From: RBG-13-51-18 sp050014095
GTDB taxonomy: Bacteria > Chloroflexota > Dehalococcoidia > Dehalococcoidales > RBG-16-60-22
Direction of reading: 5' to 3'
Assembly (NCBI GenBank): GCA_050014095.1
Contig: JBEKDZ010000005.1
Span: forward strand, 215,330 to 279,329
Length of the DNA stretch: 64,000 nt
Numbering within the stretch: position 1 is the stretch's first letter; each line of letters starts with the position of its first letter. Made by a program: the position numbers and the translations under genes. The notes beneath the pieces are model-generated. The model was given only the letters and a program-made list of their open reading frames with translations, was not told the DNA's origin and ran no database searches. Shown in pieces: positions 43,894 through 53,006 of the stretch.

Positions 43894-45114
43894 TTACGTC
43901 TTTTTGTCGGTGGATTTCTTGCGTTTACGTTCTGGCGTCACTGCTGGTTTATTTTCCACACTGGCGGTTTCTGAAGCCTGATCGATGGGGCTATTCAGTT
44001 TTTCGTCAGCGGTGCTTTCGGCTTTGGTAAACAGTCCTGTGGCTTTCTGCTCCGCCGCGCGGATAATTTGTTCGGCTTTTTCACGGGCGGCGACGATTAG
44101 TTTAGAAGATTCTATATCAATCTCGACTTTTGCTCTGGCTACCACCTCGGCGACTACTTTTTCTGCTTCGCTAATGACTTTTGAGGCATTTTTCTTTGCC
44201 TCGGTGACGAGCATAGCGGCTTCTTTTTCGGCTTGAGTTTTTGTTTTTTCCATTTGTTCAGCCGTAGCGATTTCCGCGTCACTAATGATTTTAGCGGCTT
44301 TTTTCTTAGCATCAGCCACAAGCTTGGTCGCCTCGGCTTTTGCGGTTATAGCTACGTTTTCTTCAGTAATCATTTTACCGGCAGACTGTTCTGCTTCGCT
44401 GACGATTTTAGCAGCATCGGCTTTCGCCTGGTCGATTATTCCTTGAACGATGTTTTCTCCATCGGTTTCGTACTTGGTCACTAGCTCGGCGGCTTCTTGT
44501 TCCGCTTGTCTGATAATCTGTGCCGCTTTATCGCTTGCCTCGCCAATAATTTTGTTCGCTTCGGCCCGCGCATTCTTAACAATGTTTTCCTGGCTCATCA
44601 GCTCTCTGGCGGTGCTCTCTGCCACGCTAAGAATTTGGTTTGACTTTTGGCGCGCCTCGGAAATAAGGGTCTCTGATATCACTTCAGCGTCAGGCTGGAC
44701 TTTATTCAGCATCTGGTTGGACTGCGTTTCGGCGGCGTGAAGGATATGCTTGGCTTCTTCCGTCGCCTCGGCGATGATTCTGGCGGCTTTCGCTTCAGCT
44801 TGATTATGGCTATTGATGACAATATCCGCGGCGGCCTCTTCTGCCTGTGACATAATCTTGTTCGCTTCTTGGCGGACATCGTCTAAAATCGCTGCCGAGG
44901 AGGTCGTTCGCTCTTCAACCTTAACTGTTGCCTCTATTTCTTCATCTCTTGGCAGAAGGTCAGGTATATTTTGTGACATCGGCGGCGAGTTTTTCGCTGT
45001 TTCGTTTTCTTTTCTGGGTATGTAATGGGTGCTTGGCAGTGGCTGACCACACCACCGGCATACCTTGCCAATAACATCCTGGCCGCAGTTAGGACACTTG
45101 GGGCGAGTCCTCAT
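43894..45114 (-). CDS. zinc-ribbon protein with long Ala-rich coiled coil
   Basis: The 406-residue protein starts with a four-cysteine zinc ribbon (CPNCG at 8-12 and CRWCG at about 19-23) and a disordered linker to about residue 60. Residues about 65-375 form one continuous helix rich in Ala, Glu and Lys with the recurring phrase EAxKIIxxAxxxA spaced by about 11 or 22 residues (for example ANKIIGEASDKAAQIIRQAEQEA). The tail is Lys-rich. No membrane segment. It is divergent from the pilus operon and shares its coiled-coil style with the histidine kinase there. An extended -10 TGATATAAT lies 22 bases upstream of the ATG. The function is unknown; a scaffold or polar organiser is a guess. Confidence 0.75.
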   Translation of the reverse strand: MRTRPKCPNCGQDVIGKVCRWCGQPLPSTHYIPRKENETAKNSPPMSQNIPDLLPRDEEIEATVKVEERTTSSAAILDDVRQEANKIMSQAEEAAADIVINSHNQAEAKAARIIAEATEEAKHILHAAETQSNQMLNKVQPDAEVISETLISEARQKSNQILSVAESTARELMSQENIVKNARAEANKIIGEASDKAAQIIRQAEQEAAELVTKYETDGENIVQGIIDQAKADAAKIVSEAEQSAGKMITEENVAITAKAEATKLVADAKKKAAKIISDAEIATAEQMEKTKTQAEKEAAMLVTEAKKNASKVISEAEKVVAEVVARAKVEIDIESSKLIVAAREKAEQIIRAAEQKATGLFTKAESTADEKLNSPIDQASETASVENKPAVTPERKRKKSTDKKT

Positions 45115-45497
45115 AATCTTTTACCTCTTGGGATGATTATATCATATCTCGGTTAGTCAACATAAGTACTATTGCTTAAGATGGATATTTTTTACTTCAT
45201 CTTAAATCGGCGTTTTGTGTGTTGATATACACAGGTTGAAGTATCATACCGCATATATATTATCAAGGCAAGAAATTATCTGTTTATAGTTCATCCAATC
45301 TATTAGCTTGAAAGCTCCGGCAGATATGCACTAAGAGCTAGAACCCAATTAACATAGGGGTTTACCCTAACAAAAATAAGGGAAGACTTACTATCGACTT
45401 TAAGACTGAACTCGTATCATCAATTGTATAGAACCGTATCACTCTATATCAAGTTATAGTGATAGGGGATTTTTCCGCTTACCAGGGGGTGGCGTAT
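45115..45497. promoter_or_regulatory. regulatory gap between the coiled-coil gene and the pilus operon
   Basis: No gene is seen in these 383 bases. On the minus strand the -10 of the coiled-coil gene lies at 45136-45141. On the plus strand a candidate promoter is TTGAAG (45236-45241), 16 bases, TATTAT (45258-45263). Two inverted repeats occur: TGTGT-8-ACACA (45216-45233) and TATCACT-14-AGTGATA (45437-45464). The second sits just before the HTH gene and may be its operator; it overlaps a weaker promoter, TTGTAT (45424-45429), 17 bases, TATCAA. Confidence 0.45.
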
Positions 45498-45725
45498 ATG
45501 CCGGTAAGTATTAATGATAAAAAGTTTTATAGAACCTCGGAAGTATGCCAGATAGCTCGTATCAGCCGGAGCACTTTGTTACGCTGGCTAAAAGAAGAGA
45601 GTTTGGCTATCCAGGATTATCGTGATAGAAGGAGTTGGCGGCTTTTTACCGAGGAGGATGTTAATAAATTAACTACTGAAGCTAATCGTATTTACGAGGC
45701 GCGAGTTGTGCCCTCGCATCATTAA
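45498..45725 (+). CDS. MerR-type/excisionase-like HTH regulator
   Basis: A 75-residue DNA-binding protein with a single winged helix-turn-helix of the MerR/HTH_17 class: YRTSEVCQIARISRSTLLRWLKEE, then the wing with DRRSWRLFTEEDV. No sensor domain is attached. The ATG at 45498 is preceded by AGGGGGTGG; a GTG 39 bases upstream would fall inside the 45437-45464 palindrome. It is the first gene of the pilus operon, 51 bases before the major pilin, so it probably regulates pilus genes. Confidence 0.82.
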   Translation: MPVSINDKKFYRTSEVCQIARISRSTLLRWLKEESLAIQDYRDRRSWRLFTEEDVNKLTTEANRIYEARVVPSHH

Positions 45726-45776
45726 TGAATATAACAGCCAAAATATAGTGAAAGTCTTTTAAAAAGGAGGAAGGAT

Positions 45777-46145
45777 ATGAAAGGCTTTGCGAAAAAGGGC
45801 AGCAAGAGGGGTCAAAAAGGCTTTACCCTGGTAGAACTACTCGTCGTGTTCACCTTGCTGGGAGTCCTGGCGGCAATCATGGTGCCAAACATCTCTGGAA
45901 TGATCTCTTACGGTCATACCCAGGCTGCTGGTGCCGAACTTGACGTCGTGCAGACAGCGATGGATTGCATGATGGCTAAAGAGAATACCGCCAACGTTAC
46001 TGCTACCGCCTCTACCAACAACATGTCGGAATTCCCGTCTGCTCCTCATGTGCTTTTCCCTGAATACCTGCGGGATCCCTTCACCACGGGCAACTACTCC
46101 TGCGACCTCACGGGTAAAGTTACCCAAACCGCCACTGGCTATTAG
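45777..46145 (+). CDS. type IV major pilin-like prepilin
   Basis: The 122-residue protein has a basic 15-residue leader ending KG, followed by FTLVELLVVFTLLGVLAAI: a class III signal cut by prepilin peptidase, with Glu at mature position 5 and the usual N-terminal helix. Two cysteines in the globular part could form the C-terminal disulfide loop. It is small for a pilin. AAAGGAGGAAGG is a strong ribosome-binding site, consistent with high expression. No prepilin peptidase gene is in the window. Confidence 0.92.
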   Translation: MKGFAKKGSKRGQKGFTLVELLVVFTLLGVLAAIMVPNISGMISYGHTQAAGAELDVVQTAMDCMMAKENTANVTATASTNNMSEFPSAPHVLFPEYLRDPFTTGNYSCDLTGKVTQTATGY

Positions 46146-46240
46146 ACTGTAGGTAGCATCCAGGTAAAAAGAATATCCAAGGTGACTTTAGAGGTTACAT
46201 TATACCAGGCAGCTAAATACTGGGTATAAGTGAGTGCTCT

Positions 46241-48457
46241 ATGCTGACAGACTCAACAACCGGAAAAATCGATATAAACGGCAACAAAGCAGATATACCG
46301 GGTGCGCTGAAAGCTAAAGCCGGTACAGAGACCCATGAGGCAGCCTCGAGCAACAGCGATTCGCAAGAATCACCGTTGAAAGCTCCACAGAATAATTGGG
46401 GAGCTAAAGAGGCTGCCTTGGGTGCTATTCACCGGTTTTCTCAAGAAAGCAAGCTTGCGGAACAAAAAGCCAAGAAAATGGTAAGCGACCTTGAAGCGGT
46501 CGTTCAGCTCGCGCTAATTGCCGCCAAGAAGCCTTACGCTATCGATGAGAAGGAAGCCACGCAGGGCGATAGCCCAACAGCGACATCAAAAGAGTTGCCT
46601 CCCGGCAATGACTCCTCGGCGAATGTTGCCGATGCGGAGAAATCGCTTTCAGATAATAATAAACCGGCTAATGATAAAGTTAAAGCCGAGTTTTATCACC
46701 TGCTGATGACGAAAAACCCGAGACTACGGCATTTTATCGATGATTTAACCGAAGATAAAGCCAAGATTAAAATCGATAAAATAGTTACTGAAGCTAAATC
46801 AGAGATAATTGCCGCCCGGATAGTTGTCAATAGAGCCCAGGAAGAGATAAACGCCTCCAAGGAAGAAACGAAAAAGGCTTTACTTGAATCCGAGGCTACC
46901 CATAAAGCTGCCGAGCTAATCGTTAGTCAGGTGAAAAAGGATGCTATCACCCAATCTGCCGATGAGATTGCCCGGGCTCGCGCCGAGGTGAAAGCCATCC
47001 AGGAGGCGGCTAATGAAGCCGTCCGGCGCGCCGAAGAAGAGGTAAAGAAGAGTCATGAGGAAGTGGCGGCTTTAAGCGACTATGCTAAGGAAACGCTGGC
47101 TCTGGCTCAAGATAAAGTAAAGAAAAGCGCCGAGGAGCTAAGGGTTTATAAGCACCAGGCGCAATCGGCTTTAAAACAAGCTCAAGAAGAGATAAAAAAA
47201 GCCAGAGCAGAAACGGAAGCAATGCGGCGTGAAGCCAAATCAGCCCTGGGAAAAGCCACACTAGAGAGTCAGCAGGCAAAGGCGGACATGGAGCTTGCCC
47301 GGCGAACAATGCAAGAAGCTACCGTGATGGCGGAAAAGCAGGCTTATGAAAAAATCTGCGAAGAAATGAAGCAGATGCGGGACGAACTTGAAATAACCAA
47401 TAAAAAAACCCAGGAAGCTATCGCTAAAGCCCAGGGTGAAACACAGCAGGGAAGGCAAGAGCTCGAGGCGGTAAAAAAGAACTCCGAAGAAGCGCTAAAT
47501 ATGGCTCGGAAAGAAACCCTCGAAGCCAAAAAAGAAGCAGAAAAAGCTAAGCAGGCGATACAGGAAGTAATCAATCAGGCTAAGGAAGAAAACCGCAGGG
47601 TAAGAGAAGAAGCGGAAAAAAGCATTATCAAAGCTAACGAAGTAATCGTGCAGGCAAAGAAAGACGTCATTAACATGACCAAAGGGGAAATAGTCAGGGC
47701 AAGGCAGGAGCTTGAGTCCCCCGCTAGCGTTATTGAGTCAGCGGAAAAAAAGCTGGAGAAGCTGGCAGACCAGAAACTGAACTCGGAATATGTAGCTAAT
47801 GTGCTACATGAAATGCGTAATCCTTTGCATTCTATTGCTGGATTCGCCAGGTTGATGCTGGAAGAGGATGTCGCGGATGAAAAAACGCGGAAAGAGTTTC
47901 TCTCCATCATGGTGCAGCAGAGTGAAAGCCTTAATAAGCTAATCGATGATATATCTAAAACGTTGAATGATAAGGGTGAAGCCTTCGGTATCAATAAAGA
48001 AACGGTTTCACCGTATAATATAGTTTCCGAAGCTATTGATAGCGTCCAGGGGATGGCGCAGCAAAAAAAAAATCTGATTAGCCATGACCTGGCTCCCTCT
48101 CTCCCGGAAATTGAAGTCGATGCATTTCGTATTAAACAGGTAATCGTTAACCTGCTAGCCAACGCCATCAAATTTAGTCCTGAAAATAGTCCCATTTACG
48201 TTAAAGCCGGGGTCCAAGATCACGAATTGCTGATACAGATAATCGACCACGGCATCGGTATTTCGCAGGCAGATATTCCCTCGTTATTCGACCGATACTA
48301 TCAAGCTAAAAACAACGGTGATGCTGAGGGTACCGGGCTGGGACTTTTTATTTGCCGTCAGATTATGGAAGCTCACGGCGGCCGTATCTGGGCGGAAAGC
48401 AAGGAAGGAGAAGGCAGCACCTTTAGTTTTGCTTTACCCATAGCTGCGGCAAGGTAA
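46241..48457 (+). CDS. histidine kinase with very long coiled coil, in the pilus operon
   Basis: The 738-residue protein has a polar, low-complexity start (1-160). A continuous coiled coil follows (about 175-500) rich in Ala, Glu and Lys with EAxxAxxxA and EEIKKARAE phrases. It ends with a complete kinase core: HisKA with H523 in VLHEMRNP and an ATPase domain with N, G1 (DHGIGI) and G2 (GTGLGL) boxes. No PAS, GAF or membrane segment is seen, so the coiled coil itself may be the input or localisation part. A receiver/CpaE-like gene follows 23 bases downstream as the likely partner. Such a kinase inside a pilus operon suggests control of pilus placement or assembly. Confidence 0.88.
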   Translation: MLTDSTTGKIDINGNKADIPGALKAKAGTETHEAASSNSDSQESPLKAPQNNWGAKEAALGAIHRFSQESKLAEQKAKKMVSDLEAVVQLALIAAKKPYAIDEKEATQGDSPTATSKELPPGNDSSANVADAEKSLSDNNKPANDKVKAEFYHLLMTKNPRLRHFIDDLTEDKAKIKIDKIVTEAKSEIIAARIVVNRAQEEINASKEETKKALLESEATHKAAELIVSQVKKDAITQSADEIARARAEVKAIQEAANEAVRRAEEEVKKSHEEVAALSDYAKETLALAQDKVKKSAEELRVYKHQAQSALKQAQEEIKKARAETEAMRREAKSALGKATLESQQAKADMELARRTMQEATVMAEKQAYEKICEEMKQMRDELEITNKKTQEAIAKAQGETQQGRQELEAVKKNSEEALNMARKETLEAKKEAEKAKQAIQEVINQAKEENRRVREEAEKSIIKANEVIVQAKKDVINMTKGEIVRARQELESPASVIESAEKKLEKLADQKLNSEYVANVLHEMRNPLHSIAGFARLMLEEDVADEKTRKEFLSIMVQQSESLNKLIDDISKTLNDKGEAFGINKETVSPYNIVSEAIDSVQGMAQQKKNLISHDLAPSLPEIEVDAFRIKQVIVNLLANAIKFSPENSPIYVKAGVQDHELLIQIIDHGIGISQADIPSLFDRYYQAKNNGDAEGTGLGLFICRQIMEAHGGRIWAESKEGEGSTFSFALPIAAAR

Positions 48458-48480
48458 TAAAAAACGTATAGAGAAAAGCT

Positions 48481-49668
48481 ATGCCGGGAAAAATTTTAGT
48501 TATTGAAGATGACCCTACGTCATTGAGGCTGATAGAGTATGCCCTCAAGCAGCGTGGGTATCAGGTCCTGACGACCCTGAATGGGCTTGAAGGCATTATC
48601 ACTGCCCAGAAGGAAGAGCCAGACCTGATTATGCTGGATATCATGCTGCCTGGGATTGACGGCTTCGAGGTATGCCGGAGGTTGCACGGCGGTGCCCAGA
48701 CAGCCAAAACGCCGATTTTAATTATCTCCGCTAAAACTCAAAAGGAAGATATCAACGCCGGCTTCAAAGCTGGCGCCGATGACTATCTGCTCAAGCCGGC
48801 ATCGCCCACGGAGATAATCGCCCGGGTAGAGAGCCTGCTTTCCAGGAAAATCACCGGCCAGGCAAAGGTTATCCCTTTTATTAACTCTGGTGAGGTGCCT
48901 GGCATGGCTACGATTATCGCCAATATCGCTGCCGCGTTAGGCGAGCAGGACAAGCAGGTTACACTGGTCGATGTTTCGGGCGAGCAGAAAGAAAATGGCT
49001 TTTACAATGCCGCAGTTTCGAAGCAGCCGAGTAACACGACTCCTGATAATGATCCAAATGGCACCACCTCGAACAATGGCTCAAATGAGCCGGATTTAGT
49101 AACACTGCCTTCGGGAATAAGGGTTCTGCATGTGGACGAGGCTTCCGATGGTAAAAACGGGGTGCCAGATAATAGCTTCGACCTGATAAAGAAAATCGGT
49201 AAAACCAATGATTATCTCCTGGTTGTTTTACCCTTAAAACCCACTCCTTTTACCCGCTCTGTATTAACCGGCAGCGACCTAGCGATTATTATCAGCGATT
49301 ATCGCGTCGATAATATCCTGGGAACGAAGAACACTATCACGTTATTGCGCTTTTTAGGCCTCACACCGGAAAAGATGGCTACTATGCTGGTGGACCCGGA
49401 AGGCAAGCATCCAAATTTAACCGTGGCTAATTTAAAACCGTATATTGAAGCCAACCTGGGGATAACGCTGGCGGAGGTCATTTCCTTCGACGCCAAGATG
49501 TACCAGCTATCTTATCTGGATAGCCAGACTATCCTACAGTCGAACCAAAATCAAAAGCTTGCCCAGGACATAAGACAAATAGCGCGGTATATCATTACAT
49601 ATAACTATACCAAAGAGGAGATGAAGCCTCTAATAAGCGAAATTCCTACTTTGGAGAGAAGAAATTGA
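48481..49668 (+). CDS. response regulator with CpaE/TadZ-like degenerate ATPase domain
   Basis: Residues 1-125 are a full receiver domain with acidic pocket E9, D10, D11, phosphoacceptor D53 in MLDIMLPG, S83 and K105. Residues about 131-395 resemble the MinD/ParA-like domain of CpaE/TadZ proteins (TIIANIAAALGEQDKQVTLVDVSG). The P-loop lysine is absent: the place of KGGVGKT reads GEVPGMAT. CpaE and TadZ position pilus machines at the cell pole. The gene ends in a 4-base TTGA overlap with pilB. It probably links the upstream kinase to pilus assembly; this is inference from domain and position. Confidence 0.82.
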   Translation: MPGKILVIEDDPTSLRLIEYALKQRGYQVLTTLNGLEGIITAQKEEPDLIMLDIMLPGIDGFEVCRRLHGGAQTAKTPILIISAKTQKEDINAGFKAGADDYLLKPASPTEIIARVESLLSRKITGQAKVIPFINSGEVPGMATIIANIAAALGEQDKQVTLVDVSGEQKENGFYNAAVSKQPSNTTPDNDPNGTTSNNGSNEPDLVTLPSGIRVLHVDEASDGKNGVPDNSFDLIKKIGKTNDYLLVVLPLKPTPFTRSVLTGSDLAIIISDYRVDNILGTKNTITLLRFLGLTPEKMATMLVDPEGKHPNLTVANLKPYIEANLGITLAEVISFDAKMYQLSYLDSQTILQSNQNQKLAQDIRQIARYIITYNYTKEEMKPLISEIPTLERRN

Positions 49669-51353
49669 CACTAACTAATCACAAACCGAAGACTTCACTG
49701 GGCGAGGCGCTGGTTCAGATGCAGGTTATTTCCGCCGAGCAGCTGCAAGAAGCGCAGGAGAAGCAAAAAGAGCAGGGCGGTAAACTAAGCGAAATCCTCG
49801 TCAGTCTGGGATTTCTTAAAGTCGAAGAGCTGGCGTCTTTCCTTAGCATCATGTGGAACGTGCCTCTTATCGACCTGAAGGCGCATATTATACAGCCGGA
49901 GGCATTAGCACTGATACCGGAGGACCTGGCGAGGAAACATATTCTTATCCCCTTGCAAATCATTGGCGACGCCTTGATGGTGGTGATGGCAGACCCTGAT
50001 GACTATATCGCCATCAATGATATTTTTGCTAGAACCAATATGAAAATACAGGTGGCGTTCGCTAATGGTGCAGACATCCGGCGTGCCATCGACATTTATT
50101 ATCGCGCCACCGAGGAAATCCAAGCCAGGGTAAATGAGTTAGGCCCGATAGCCGCCAGCGAAAAGGAAAACGCCTCTGATTTTAACGTCGAAACACCGAT
50201 TACGGAGAGCCTAGATTTGCTTATCGAGCAGGCGGTTCGAGACCGGGCTTCGGACATTCACCTGGAGCCGCAGGATGGCTATCTGCGTATTCGCTATCGT
50301 ATCGATGGGATACTCTATGATGTGAATTCTGTGCCCATGAGCGCCCACGCCGAGCTGGCTTCCAGGATAAAGATTCTGGCGGAGATGGATGTTACCCGCT
50401 CGAAGCAGCCGCAGGACGGGCAGTTTTCCGTAAAAATCGGCGAGAAAGATATCGATATCCGTGTGGCGACCACGGACACGATTCATGGCGAGCGGATAAC
50501 GCTGCGTCTGCTGGATAAATCGGTATCTCTTTTTACGCTGCCGGAGCTGGGTTTTTTACCGGAGACTCTGAAGAGGTATGAAACGCTTTTACATTATCCC
50601 TTTGGTATGATTCTGGTTGGTGGTCCTACTGGTTCGGGTAAAACGACGACGCTTTATACATCCATCAACGAAATTGACCGGAAGAAGCATAATATCATGA
50701 CGATTGAAGACCCGGTAGAATACCAGTTCGAGAATATCAGCCAGAGCCAAATAGACCATAGAGTCGGCATAACCTTCGCCGGCGGTCTGCGGGCAATATT
50801 ACGGCAGGACCCAGATGTTATTCTCGTCGGCGAAATCCGTGATAAAGAAACTGCCATCACCGCCGTCCAGGCAGCCCTGACGGGGCATCTCGTTTTTTCC
50901 TCAATCCACGCTAATGAAACCGTCAGTATGATAGCTCGCCTGCTCGACTTCGGCGTGGAACCGGGTCTGGTCTCCTCGACGCTTATTGCGCTGCTAGCCC
51001 AGCGTATGGTCCGCCGTATTTGCACCAACTGCCGGGTGATGAACGTGCCTACGCCACTCCAACGGGAAATTTATGCTAAGGAGATGAAGCAGGAGCTATC
51101 TGCCGTATACAAAGGCGCCGGCTGCCATCTCTGCGGCAATACCGGCTACATGGGCAGGATAGGCATTTTCGAGCTGTTGATTATGAGCGAAGAGATGCAG
51201 AAAAAGCTGGTTAATAACGCTGGTATCGGGGAGCTGCGGGAGCAGGCGGTTCGCGAGGGATATTACACTATGAAGCATGATGGTTTACTAAAGGTTAAGG
51301 AAGGAATCACCACTTTTGAAGAAGTGATGAAGAGCATATTTACACTTGGATAG
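49665..51353 (+). CDS. pilB: type IV pilus assembly ATPase PilB
   Basis: The 562-residue secretion ATPase has an N-terminal GspE_N/MshEN domain (about 10-150), then the ATPase core with Walker A GGPTGSGKT (319-327), Asp box, Walker B ILVGEIRD (386-393) and His box GHLVFSSIHANE (407-418). The zinc-binding CTNC and CHLC pairs near the C terminus mark the PilB/GspE extension subfamily. It powers pilus extension. The start is a TTG overlapping the upstream stop, preceded by GGAGAG. No PilT retraction ATPase gene is present in the window. Confidence 0.95.
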   Translation: MTLTNHKPKTSLGEALVQMQVISAEQLQEAQEKQKEQGGKLSEILVSLGFLKVEELASFLSIMWNVPLIDLKAHIIQPEALALIPEDLARKHILIPLQIIGDALMVVMADPDDYIAINDIFARTNMKIQVAFANGADIRRAIDIYYRATEEIQARVNELGPIAASEKENASDFNVETPITESLDLLIEQAVRDRASDIHLEPQDGYLRIRYRIDGILYDVNSVPMSAHAELASRIKILAEMDVTRSKQPQDGQFSVKIGEKDIDIRVATTDTIHGERITLRLLDKSVSLFTLPELGFLPETLKRYETLLHYPFGMILVGGPTGSGKTTTLYTSINEIDRKKHNIMTIEDPVEYQFENISQSQIDHRVGITFAGGLRAILRQDPDVILVGEIRDKETAITAVQAALTGHLVFSSIHANETVSMIARLLDFGVEPGLVSSTLIALLAQRMVRRICTNCRVMNVPTPLQREIYAKEMKQELSAVYKGAGCHLCGNTGYMGRIGIFELLIMSEEMQKKLVNNAGIGELREQAVREGYYTMKHDGLLKVKEGITTFEEVMKSIFTLG

Positions 51354-51383
51354 CGTTGGATTTTTTTATATAAGGGAAAATAA

Positions 51384-52592
51384 ATGTACCAGTATAAAGC
51401 CTATACTCTGGATAAAGAAATCGTGCAAGGCACAATCGACGCCCCGAATGAGAGTTCCGCCGAGGAATTGCTGCATGGGGCGGGATATCACCAGATTCTG
51501 ACATTAAATAAAAAACCTTCTCCTTTTTCTTTAGAGAAATTATTCCTGCGGTCTTCTCGCGTTAAAAAATCAGATATTATCGACTTTTTCCAGCAACTAG
51601 CCACGCTGTTAGATTCTCAAATGCCTTTTATCCAGGCGCTTTGGCTCCTGGCAGAACAAACGACTAGCCCAGCTTTAAAAGGAGTTATTCACCAGCTGGG
51701 ACAGGATGTTTCCGCCGGCGCCCCGTTTTCCCTGGCCCTGGCGAAGTATCCCAAGCTACTATCAAGTCACTATTGCCAGGTGATTAAAGTGAGCGAAAAA
51801 TCCGGCGAACTGCCCCGCGGCTTAAGGCTGGTGGCTGGCTATATGGACAAAGAGACCACTCTGACCAGCCATATTAGGCGGACGCTATCGTATCCCGCGT
51901 TTTTAGGTGGTATGGCGGTAATCGTTATCATGATTATCGCGACGGTAGCCGTGCCATCGCTAACCAAGCTATTTAATTCACTCGGTGTGAACCTGCCGCT
52001 GGTAACCAAAATGCTTGTTGCCTTTGCCGGCTTCGTTATGGCTTACAAGTTTTATCTGCTGGTAGGCATAATAGCCATCGTGGTTATGGTGCTTATATTG
52101 AAAAAGCAACCCGGTGTGAAAAAGTTCCTCGATGCATTGACTCTGAAAATGCCGATAATTGGGAAAATCATCATTATGCGTAATGTTTGCCGGTTCTGCC
52201 GCAGCAGCGCCATGCTTATCGAGGCGGGCTTAACGCTCCCGCAAGCTTTAATCGCTATCATCGGGACAATTGATAGCAATATCATCAGGGCGGCTTTGGT
52301 GGAAATACGCCAGGATATCATCAAAGGTAAGGGATTATCACAGCCGATGCAGAAGTCAGGTTTTTTCCCCAGACTACTGGTCGACGTGGTAGCTATCGGC
52401 GAAAGAACGGGTACTTTACAGTCTTCTTTTTCCAAGATGGCGGACTATTATGAAAAAAGACTCGATATGCGGGTGCAGCGACTGCTTGCGATGGTTGAAC
52501 CTGCCTCAATCATCCTCGCCGGTTTGGTTATCGGTTTCATCGGCGTTGCTATTTTCATGCCGCTGTATTCAATTTATCAAAATGTTGGTTAA
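51384..52592 (+). CDS. pilC: type IV pilus inner-membrane platform protein PilC
   Basis: The 402-residue protein has two GspF domains (about 70-190 and 275-395), each ending in membrane helices (helices around 170-190, 220-240 and 375-398). SEKSGELPRGL and GERTGTLQSSF are the paired family motifs after each helical bundle. An N-terminal extension YQYKAYTLDKEIVQGTI matches PilC. It forms the platform that PilB turns. It lies 30 bases after pilB. Confidence 0.94.
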   Translation: MYQYKAYTLDKEIVQGTIDAPNESSAEELLHGAGYHQILTLNKKPSPFSLEKLFLRSSRVKKSDIIDFFQQLATLLDSQMPFIQALWLLAEQTTSPALKGVIHQLGQDVSAGAPFSLALAKYPKLLSSHYCQVIKVSEKSGELPRGLRLVAGYMDKETTLTSHIRRTLSYPAFLGGMAVIVIMIIATVAVPSLTKLFNSLGVNLPLVTKMLVAFAGFVMAYKFYLLVGIIAIVVMVLILKKQPGVKKFLDALTLKMPIIGKIIIMRNVCRFCRSSAMLIEAGLTLPQALIAIIGTIDSNIIRAALVEIRQDIIKGKGLSQPMQKSGFFPRLLVDVVAIGERTGTLQSSFSKMADYYEKRLDMRVQRLLAMVEPASIILAGLVIGFIGVAIFMPLYSIYQNVG

Positions 52593-52610
52593 AGACTGGC
52601 GTGAATAACG

Positions 52611-53006
52611 ATGAAGATATTTAAAGGACTACTTAAAAAGATATCATGGCGCTGCGCCCAGCGGGGCATAACACTCCTCGAATCTGCCGTGGCGATAAGC
52701 TTACTGGGAGGTGGTGTGGTGGTCATGGTATTGGCTATGTCCGGCGGGGTACTGGCGGTGAGCGAAAATGGACAAGAGGTGGCTGCCCAGGAGCTCGCCA
52801 GGACGCAAATGGAATATATTAAAAGCTACACCTATAATCCTGGCGCCACGACCTATCCAACGGTTAATGTACCGGAGGGTTATAGTATCTCGATAGGGGT
52901 AAATACAGTCCCAAACACGAATACGGATATTCAAAAGGTGACCGCAAATATTTCCCGGAATGGGGCCGTGATTATGGCCGTAACCGACTATAAGGTGAAT
53001 CGATGA
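52611..53006 (+). CDS. minor prepilin-like protein (PilV-like)
   Basis: The 131-residue protein has a basic leader of 19 residues ending RG, then ITLLESAVAISLLGGGVV with Glu at mature position 5: a prepilin peptidase substrate. A variable beta-rich domain follows. The phrase ARTQMEYIKSYTY is typical of PilV/GspI-type minor pilins. Its stop overlaps the next start (ATGA). The assignment to a particular minor pilin class is tentative. Confidence 0.8.
   Translation: MKIFKGLLKKISWRCAQRGITLLESAVAISLLGGGVVVMVLAMSGGVLAVSENGQEVAAQELARTQMEYIKSYTYNPGATTYPTVNVPEGYSISIGVNTVPNTNTDIQKVTANISRNGAVIMAVTDYKVNR

Noticed and set aside
48481..49668. Active ParA/MinD ATPase in the CpaE-like protein
   Set aside because: The P-loop lysine and glycine pattern are missing, so nucleotide hydrolysis is not supported.
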